Source of the DNA: CALCTE01 sp045585835
GTDB lineage: Bacteria; Bacillota; Clostridia; Oscillospirales; CAG-272
Length of the DNA stretch: 11,449 bases
Direction: 5' to 3'
NCBI GenBank assembly: GCA_045585835.1
Contig: JAZMZG010000003.1
Location: 1-11,449, forward strand
The position numbers and the translations under genes were made by a program. Position 1 is the stretch's first letter, and every line of letters begins with the position of its first letter. Under the pieces are notes generated by a model. It searched no databases, was not told the origin of the DNA, and saw only the letters and a list, made by a program, of their open reading frames with translations. Below, in pieces: positions 7,280 to 11,449 of the stretch.

Positions 7280-7930
7280 ATGATAAACATTGACGAGCTT
7301 AAATTTGACGAAAAGGGACTTATCCCTGCTATAGTTGTGGACGCATTTTCGAAAAAGGTGCTGACACTTGCGTATATGAGCAAGGAAAGTCTTGAAATCT
7401 CACTTGAAAAGAAGCTTACGTGCTTTTACAGCAGGTCAAGACAAGAGCTTTGGCTTAAGGGCGAAACGAGCGGAAATTATCAGCACATAGTTTCCATAAC
7501 CGCCGATTGCGACAAAGACGCTCTCGTTGTGCTTGTCGAAAAGGACGGTCCCGCTTGTCACGAGGGAACGGACTCTTGCTTCAACTCTCCCTTGTATATA
7601 AATGAAGAAAAAGGACAGTTTTCGCTTGATGGACTGTACGCACTTCTTGAGGGCAGAAAAAACGAAATGCCCGAGGGCTCGTATACGACGTATCTTTTCC
7701 AAAAGGGTATAGACAAGATACTCAAAAAAGTCGGCGAGGAATGCACCGAGGTCATAATTGCAGGCAAGGCTGACGATAAAAAAGAAACGGTATATGAGAT
7801 AGCCGACCTTGCATATCACGTGATGGTCTTGATGGTGCAAATGGGCATCAGCGTTGAGGATATCAAAAAAGAGCTTGCCTCCCGCCATATAATCGACCAT
7901 AAGGTGAAACAGGAGAAGATGACCAAATAG
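7280..7930 (+). CDS. hisIE: Bifunctional phosphoribosyl-AMP cyclohydrolase / phosphoribosyl-ATP pyrophosphatase
   Basis: It carries out steps 2 and 3 of histidine synthesis on the product of HisZG. The 216-residue protein joins two domains. HisI spans about 1-108: YMSKESLE (32-39), FYSRSRQELWLKGETSGN (49-66), the metal site ADCDKDAL (75-82) and GPACHEGTDSCF (90-101), with zinc cysteines expected at C77, C93 and C100. HisE spans about 114-203, an all-helical MazG-like domain with the Mg-binding acids E153, E154, E157 (GEECTEVI) and E173, D176 (EIADLAYH). It starts 10 nt after hisF. Its AGGAG site (7268-7272) overlaps the hisF stop. It is the last gene of the operon; no clear terminator follows the TAG. 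Confidence 0.97.
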   Translation: MINIDELKFDEKGLIPAIVVDAFSKKVLTLAYMSKESLEISLEKKLTCFYSRSRQELWLKGETSGNYQHIVSITADCDKDALVVLVEKDGPACHEGTDSCFNSPLYINEEKGQFSLDGLYALLEGRKNEMPEGSYTTYLFQKGIDKILKKVGEECTEVIIAGKADDKKETVYEIADLAYHVMVLMVQMGISVEDIKKELASRHIIDHKVKQEKMTK

Positions 7931-7933
7931 AAA

Positions 7934-7966
7934 TTTTGTTTTTTCTCTTGACAAAGCAAAACAAAA
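7934..7966. repeat. AT-rich inverted repeat around the aromatic promoter -35 box
   Basis: TTTTGTTTT (7934-7942) and AAAACAAAA (7958-7966) are perfect 9-bp complements flanking the TTGACA box at 7948-7953. The repeat is almost pure A/T with no downstream T-run, so it is a poor terminator for hisIE. It could be a protein-binding site or chance in A/T-rich DNA. Confidence 0.3.
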
Positions 7967-7976
7967 GTAGTAAACT
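7948..7976 (+). promoter_or_regulatory. Sigma-A promoter of the pheA-aroB-aroC operon
   Basis: A perfect -35 box TTGACA (7948-7953) is separated by 17 nt from a -10 box TAAACT (7971-7976). Transcription should start near 7983, about 34 nt before the leader peptide ATG. The promoter lies 18 nt after the hisIE stop. It indicates that the aromatic genes have their own transcript, though read-through from the his operon is not excluded. Confidence 0.8.
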
Positions 7977-8003
7977 AAAGAAAATCCAAGAAAAACACGG
8001 ACG

Positions 8004-8009
8004 AAGGAG
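8004..8009 (+). promoter_or_regulatory. Strong ribosome binding site of the leader peptide
   Basis: AAGGAG sits 7 nt before ATG 8017. It fixes the leader start there rather than at the upstream in-frame ATG (7936), which lies before the -35 box and so outside the predicted transcript, or the internal ATG (8071), which has no such site. A strong site is expected where translation of a leader ORF is the sensor. Confidence 0.75.
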
Positions 8010-8016
8010 AAAGAAA

Positions 8017-8190
8017 ATGGAGAAGCTTATTGCTTTAAACGCAAAAAACTCCGTGTCTTGCTCTGTCCGTATGGGTAATGTATTTGCTGACGTAGTACGC
8101 TATTTTGCGTACTACTTTTTTTACTTTTTTTACTTTTACGGCTTTTTAAAATCTATTTCCAAAGGAAAAAGTAACAGTTTTGCGGCATAA
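8017..8190 (+). CDS. Phe/Tyr-rich attenuator leader peptide
   Basis: A 57-residue ORF starts MEKLIALNAKN and contains YFAYYFFYFFYFYGF at residues 29-43 (8101-8145), where 13 of 15 residues are Phe (7) or Tyr (6). There is no Trp. The Phe codons are all TTT; Tyr is five TAC and one TAT. Peptides of this kind, such as E. coli PheL, act through their translation. When charged tRNA-Phe or tRNA-Tyr is scarce the ribosome stalls on the run, and RNA folding downstream changes. The ORF has its own promoter and strong ribosome site, ends 29 nt before an intrinsic terminator, and precedes pheA, aroB and aroC, which supply both amino acids. It is much longer than the 15-residue PheL. A hydrophobic membrane peptide is the alternative but is less likely in this context. 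Confidence 0.88.
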   Translation: MEKLIALNAKNSVSCSVRMGNVFADVVRYFAYYFFYFFYFYGFLKSISKGKSNSFAA

Positions 8191-8237
8191 TGAAGCAGGA
8201 ACTGTAAATCGTCAAAACGGCGGCTTTCCTTTGGGAA
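8156..8237 (+). promoter_or_regulatory. Antiterminator pairing of the phe/aro attenuator
   Basis: TTTCCAAAGGAAA (8156-8168) can pair with TTTCCTTTGGGAA (8225-8237) over 13 consecutive base pairs with a single G-U pair. The second segment contains part of both arms and the loop of the terminator, so the two folds exclude each other. A ribosome stalled at the Phe/Tyr codons (last Phe codon 8143-8145) would cover RNA to about 8160 and leave at least the 8 pairs from 8161 free. A ribosome reaching the stop codon (8188-8190) would cover the segment and let the terminator form. The pairing is read from sequence; the mechanism is inferred. Confidence 0.65.
8174..8205 (+). promoter_or_regulatory. Possible pause hairpin spanning the leader stop codon
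   Basis: ACAGTT (8174-8179) pairs with AACTGT (8200-8205), and TGC (8181-8183) can add pairs with GCA (8195-8197). The leader stop codon (8188-8190) lies in the loop. It fits inside the antiterminator fold and resembles the 1:2 hairpin of trp and phe attenuators, but the stem is imperfect. Confidence 0.4.
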
Positions 8238-8252
8238 AGCCGCTTTATTTTT
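8220..8252 (+). terminator. Attenuator terminator before pheA
   Basis: GCGGCTTTCC (8220-8229) and GGAAAGCCGC (8234-8243) form a perfect 10-bp stem around TTTG, followed by TTTATTTTT (8244-8252). This is a standard intrinsic terminator. It lies between the leader peptide and pheA, 22 nt before the pheA ATG. A terminator inside an operon leader only makes sense if it is conditional, which the competing fold at 8156-8237 provides. Confidence 0.9.
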
Positions 8253-8274
8253 ATATATAAGAGGTATAAGAAAA

Positions 8275-9369
8275 ATGGAAGAACTTGACGTTTTAAGAAA
8301 AGAAATAAACGAAGTTGACGTTGAAATGGCGCACCTTTTCGAAAGGCGTATGCAAATATGCAAAAAGATTGGTGAGTATAAAAAAGAGCGCGGACTTTCC
8401 GTGAAGGATAAGAGCAGAGAGGACGCTTTAATCGAGAAAAACCGCGCGCTTATCAAAGATAGCGAAATTGCGCCCTATTATATTAATTTCTTGAAGAACA
8501 ACATAGAGCTTTCCTGTAAGCTTCAGTCGAGGGTGCTTTGCGGAATGAAAGTTGCGTATTGCGGAAGCGCCGGCGCTTATGCGCAGCTTGCCGCAAAGGC
8601 GATGTTTCCCGAGGCAAATCTCGTTGCTTTTTTGGATTTTGAGAGCGCATATAAGAGTGTCGAAAACGGTGAGTGCGACTGTGCCGTTCTTCCTATTGAA
8701 AACAGCTATGCGGGCGAGGTCGGCGCTGTTACGGACCTTATCTTCTCGGGAAGCCTTTATGTAAATCAAGTCGTTGATATGGACATCGTTCACAGTCTTA
8801 TCGCCGTTGAGGGTGCGGATTTTTCGGATATAAAGACGGTCATAAGCCACCCGCAAGCGCTTTCACAATGTGACGGATACATTAAAAAGCACGGCTTTGA
8901 AGCGGAGGTATTTTCAAATACCGCACTTGCGGTGAGAGCCGTACTTGAGAAGAACGATAAGAGCGTTGCCGCAATAGCATCTGAAAAAAGTATTGAAGGA
9001 CTCGGACTCAAGGTACTTGATAAGGGTATTAACGACAGTATTAACAACACTACCCGCTTCGGAGCATTTTCACTTGCAAGAAACCTTCCCGTAAAGAAGG
9101 GCAAAAACGAAAACTTCATCTTGGTATTTACCGTAGAAAACGAAGCAGGCTCGCTTGCAAAGGCGCTTAACATAATCGGCGCGCACGGCTTTAATATGAG
9201 AACGCTAAGGTCAAGACCTATGAAGGACCTTCAGTGGAGCTATTATTTCTATCTTGAAGCAGAGGGTGATATAAACACCGAGGACGGCAAAGATATGTTA
9301 ACGGAGCTTTCGGCAGTTTGCGCAAGGGTAAAGCTTGTGGGAAGCTACGATTTTGAAAATGTACAGTAA
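8275..9369 (+). CDS. pheA: Bifunctional chorismate mutase / prephenate dehydratase (P-protein)
   Basis: It converts chorismate to prephenate and then to phenylpyruvate, the committed steps to phenylalanine. The 364 residues hold three domains. Residues 1-88 are an AroQ chorismate mutase, with probable active-site residues R8, R25, K36, D45, R48, E49 and Q84. Residues 92-268 are prephenate dehydratase: VAYCGSAGAYAQLAA (93-107), LPIENSYAGEV (139-149), SHPQALSQC (191-199) and the catalytic TRF motif in NNTTRFGAFS (257-266). Residues 280-360 are an ACT domain for Phe feedback, with GSLA (292-295) and RSRP (312-315) in place of E. coli GALV and ESRP. AAGAGGT (8259-8265) lies 9 nt before the start. 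Expression should be set by the attenuator just upstream, and activity by Phe binding. Confidence 0.96.
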   Translation: MEELDVLRKEINEVDVEMAHLFERRMQICKKIGEYKKERGLSVKDKSREDALIEKNRALIKDSEIAPYYINFLKNNIELSCKLQSRVLCGMKVAYCGSAGAYAQLAAKAMFPEANLVAFLDFESAYKSVENGECDCAVLPIENSYAGEVGAVTDLIFSGSLYVNQVVDMDIVHSLIAVEGADFSDIKTVISHPQALSQCDGYIKKHGFEAEVFSNTALAVRAVLEKNDKSVAAIASEKSIEGLGLKVLDKGINDSINNTTRFGAFSLARNLPVKKGKNENFILVFTVENEAGSLAKALNIIGAHGFNMRTLRSRPMKDLQWSYYFYLEAEGDINTEDGKDMLTELSAVCARVKLVGSYDFENVQ

Positions 9370-9373
9370 GGAG
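9368..9373 (+). promoter_or_regulatory. Ribosome binding site that sets the aroB start
   Basis: AAGGAG overlaps the pheA stop codon and is 6 nt from ATG 9380. Earlier in-frame starts (GTG 9335, ATG 9359) lie inside pheA and upstream of this site. The protein from 9380 begins MDIINVQDYDIVI, a typical AroB N-terminus. Confidence 0.8.
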
Positions 9374-9379
9374 CTTAAT

Positions 9380-10378
9380 ATGGACATTATAAATGTTCAG
9401 GATTATGATATAGTCATCGAAAAAGGTGTGCTTTCAAAGGCACACGAGCTTTTAAACCTTTCCCGTAAGGTGCTTATCGTGACCGATACGGGCGTACCGA
9501 AACAGTATTCCGAAACGGTTGCAGGTGCCTGTGCAGAGCCTTATATCGTAACGATACCAATGGGCGAGGAAAGCAAGAATTTGAGAACTTTTGAGCATAT
9601 TTTATCAGTAATGCTTGAAAATTCCTTCACAAGAGGCGATGCTGTCGTTGCCGTTGGCGGCGGAGTGGTCGGCGACCTTGCGGGATTTTGCGCAGCATGC
9701 TATATGAGGGGCGTGGATTTTTACAACGTTCCGACGACGCTTCTTTCGCAAGTGGACTCCTCTATAGGAGGAAAGACGGCGGTTGATTTCAGGGGAGTAA
9801 AAAACGTCGTAGGTGCTTTTTATACTCCTAAAAGAGTGATAATCGACCCCGATACCTTAAAAACGCTTGATGAAAGACAGCTTCGCGCGGGGCTTTCGGA
9901 GGGCATCAAGATGGCGGCTTGCTTTGACAAGGAACTTTTTGCCTGCATCGAAGAAGCAAAGGATATAAACGAGATACTCGACGAAGTGATAATCGGCTCT
10001 TTAAAGATAAAAAAGAAGGTAGTAGAGGAAGACTTCAAGGAAAAGGGGCTTCGCGCCGTCCTTAATTTCGGACACACCGTAGGCCACGCGATAGAGGCGC
10101 TCGGAGAGGGTAAATACCTTCACGGCGAGTGCGTTGCAATGGGTATGCTCCCGTTTTGCAGTGAAGGCGCGAGAGCGCGCATAAAGGCAGTCCTTGAAAA
10201 ATACGGGCTCGAAACCCGTATAGAGTACGGCGCAAATGAGCTTGCGGGATATATCTTACACGATAAGAAAATGTCAAAGGATAAAATAAAGGCGGTGCTC
10301 GTAGACGAGATAGGAAGCTTTTATTTTGACGAGCTCGGCATTTCGGACATAATAAATCGGTTGGAGGAATCAAGGTGA
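9380..10378 (+). CDS. aroB: 3-dehydroquinate synthase
   Basis: The second enzyme of the shikimate pathway turns DAHP into 3-dehydroquinate with NAD+ and a divalent metal. From ATG 9380 it has 332 residues, slightly shorter than most AroB (about 340-370). The NAD-binding loop is AVGGGVVGDLAGF (91-103). Other family blocks are PTTLLSQVDSSIGGKTAVD (118-136) and KNVVGAFYTP (141-150). The metal ligands expected from the fungal enzyme structure are E174 (GLSEGIK), H232 (FGHTVGHAIE) and H248 (LHGECVAMG). It follows pheA by 10 nt and overlaps aroC by 4 nt, so the three genes form one transcript. It feeds all aromatic amino acids, which agrees with a leader that senses both Phe and Tyr. Confidence 0.96.
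   Translation: MDIINVQDYDIVIEKGVLSKAHELLNLSRKVLIVTDTGVPKQYSETVAGACAEPYIVTIPMGEESKNLRTFEHILSVMLENSFTRGDAVVAVGGGVVGDLAGFCAACYMRGVDFYNVPTTLLSQVDSSIGGKTAVDFRGVKNVVGAFYTPKRVIIDPDTLKTLDERQLRAGLSEGIKMAACFDKELFACIEEAKDINEILDEVIIGSLKIKKKVVEEDFKEKGLRAVLNFGHTVGHAIEALGEGKYLHGECVAMGMLPFCSEGARARIKAVLEKYGLETRIEYGANELAGYILHDKKMSKDKIKAVLVDEIGSFYFDELGISDIINRLEESR
10363..10367 (+). promoter_or_regulatory. Ribosome binding site supporting the GTG start of aroC
   Basis: GGAGG at 10363-10367 is 7 nt before GTG 10375, which overlaps the aroB stop (GTGA). The protein from that GTG opens with the expected chorismate synthase N-terminus ending in GESHG, so the rare start codon is accepted. Confidence 0.8.
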
Positions 10379-11449
10379 AAAACACTTACGGAAACAGCAT
10401 AAGCTTAACGCTTTTCGGTGAAAGCCACGGCAAAGCTATAGGTGCGGTCATAGACGGACTTGCCCCCGGCATAAAGGTTTCGGAGGAGAATATAAAAAGA
10501 CTCCTTGCAAAAAGAAGACCCGACGGCATAAGCTCCACGCCGAGAGTGGAAAATGACAGCTTTGAGATATTAAGCGGTGTAATGAGCGGCAAAACTACGG
10601 GTACACCCATAGCAATAGTAATTCCGAATGAAAACACGAAAAGCTCCGACTATACCTACGGAATAGCACGTCCCTCTCACGCTGACTATAGCGCATACGC
10701 AAAATATCACGGAAACGAGGACTACAGAGGCAGCGGACATTTTTCGGGCAGGATAACTGCTGCCCTCGTTGCCGCAGGAGCTATATTTACCGATGCCTTA
10801 AGCGGACTCGGAATTACTGTCGGCACGCATATTTTAAGCTGTGCGGGAGTAGCAGACCGAGAGTTTTGTGACGTAGAGAACGATATTGAATTATTGAAAA
10901 ATTCCGATTTTCCGACTCTTTCGAAAGAAAGTGCCGAAGATATCACAAAAGTAATACTTTCGGCAAAAGAAAGAGGCGACAGTGTAGGGGGCGTTACGCA
11001 GAGTGCACTTTGCGGACTTCCCGCAGGGCTAGGTGAGCCGTGGTTTGACAGCGTTGAGGGCGACCTTTCGAAAGCGCTTTTCGCTATAGGCGGAATAAAG
11101 GGCGTGGAATTCGGGCTCGGATTTGGCTTTAAAAACAAAAGCGGAGCCGAAGCAAACGATGCGTTTGGTATAAGAAACGGAAAGATATACACTAAGACTA
11201 ACAATAACGGCGGTATAAACGGCGGTATAACCAACGGTATGCCCATACTGTTCAGATGCGCCGTAAAGCCAACCCCTTCAATATTCCGTGCCCAGGATAC
11301 CGTGGACATGGTGAAAAAAGAAAATACGGTTCTCAGACTTGAAGGCAGACATGACCCTGCAGTGATCCACCGCGCACGTGTTGTGGTAGACAGCATGGCG
11401 GCGATCGTTGTTGCGGATATGCTGGCTACAAAATACGGAACCGACTATC
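10375..11449 (+). CDS. aroC: Chorismate synthase (partial, 3' end beyond window)
   Basis: It makes chorismate from EPSP by trans-1,4 elimination of phosphate and requires reduced FMN. The 358 codons present cover nearly the whole enzyme, which is usually 350-390 residues. Signatures are TLFGESHG (12-19, with H18), KRRPDG (46-51), RPSHADYSAYAKYHG (99-113, with H102), YRGSGHFSGR (117-126), KERGDSVGGV (198-207), FGLGFGFKN (246-254) and GRHDPAVIHRARVVVDSMA (324-342). These include the conserved histidines and basic residues around FMN and substrate. Translation starts at GTG, overlapping the aroB stop by 4 nt. Its product is the substrate of PheA, so the operon makes its own branch-point metabolite. 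No stop is reached before the edge. Confidence 0.96.
   Translation, partial: MKNTYGNSISLTLFGESHGKAIGAVIDGLAPGIKVSEENIKRLLAKRRPDGISSTPRVENDSFEILSGVMSGKTTGTPIAIVIPNENTKSSDYTYGIARPSHADYSAYAKYHGNEDYRGSGHFSGRITAALVAAGAIFTDALSGLGITVGTHILSCAGVADREFCDVENDIELLKNSDFPTLSKESAEDITKVILSAKERGDSVGGVTQSALCGLPAGLGEPWFDSVEGDLSKALFAIGGIKGVEFGLGFGFKNKSGAEANDAFGIRNGKIYTKTNNNGGINGGITNGMPILFRCAVKPTPSIFRAQDTVDMVKKENTVLRLEGRHDPAVIHRARVVVDSMAAIVVADMLATKYGTDY

Noticed and set aside
7995..8070. ACACGGAC near the leader 5' end can pair with TCCGTGT (8050-8056) or GTCCGT (8065-8070)
   Set aside because: These are short 6-7 bp pairings that do not cover the leader ribosome site and would be disrupted by translation; probably chance.
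7936..8190. 84-codon version of the leader ORF starting at 7936
   Set aside because: Its ATG lies upstream of the predicted -35 box and transcript start and has no ribosome site. The ATG at 8017 has AAGGAG 7 nt away.
8182..8243. GCGGC (8182-8186) pairing with GCCGC (8239-8243) as the antiterminator
   Set aside because: It is only 5 bp and cannot form together with the better 13-bp pairing at 8156-8168/8225-8237 except as a pseudoknot.
10722..11396. Long minus-strand ORF of 224 codons
   Set aside because: It lies wholly antisense to aroC, which has full family motifs. The sequence is low-complexity Ser/Pro/Phe-rich, as expected from reading codon-biased genes in reverse, and no ribosome site or promoter was noted.
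1..11449. tRNA, rRNA, CRISPR array, insertion sequence or phage genes
   Set aside because: No cloverleaf-like block, spaced repeat array, transposase motif or terminal inverted repeats were seen; the window is almost fully occupied by amino-acid biosynthesis genes.

Overview
The window is a biosynthetic stretch of a bacterial chromosome, all genes on the + strand. It most likely comes from an anaerobic Clostridia-type Firmicute. The clues are purine-rich Shine-Dalgarno sites, consensus sigma-A promoters, frequent ATA and AGA codons, a HisZ-dependent short-form HisG, and P-protein and AroB/AroC sequences of clostridial type. A genus cannot be named from sequence reading alone.

Layout. 1-141 is the 3' end of an unidentified gene, followed by a strong symmetric terminator (178-210). 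305-626 looks like a decayed flavodoxin/FMN-reductase-like gene. A sigma-A promoter (635-663), with a perfect 18-bp palindrome and three GATAAA repeats lying on it, drives a compact histidine operon at 713-7930: hisZG (one fused ORF), hisD, hisC, hisB, hisH, hisA, hisF and hisIE. Most junctions are 1-8 nt overlaps. Together these genes encode every step from PRPP + ATP to histidine except histidinol-phosphate phosphatase, which is not in the window.

7931-8274 is a regulatory region. A second sigma-A promoter (7948-7976) reads into a 57-codon leader ORF (8017-8190), which carries a 15-residue stretch with 13 Phe/Tyr residues. After it come an intrinsic terminator (8220-8252) and an upstream segment able to form a mutually exclusive 13-bp antiterminator with it. 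This is a complete candidate for ribosome-mediated attenuation responding to both phenylalanine and tyrosine. It precedes pheA (chorismate mutase-prephenate dehydratase), aroB and aroC; aroC runs off the right edge.

The genes work as two pathways side by side. The his operon appears to be controlled at its promoter, since its leader is too short for a T-box. The aromatic operon is controlled by translation of a Phe/Tyr-rich peptide. HisC could link the two, because HisC enzymes in some Firmicutes also transaminate the Phe and Tyr precursors. The most notable points are the Phe/Tyr attenuator (Firmicutes more usually use T-boxes or proteins for this), the hisZ-hisG fusion, and the palindromic his promoter.
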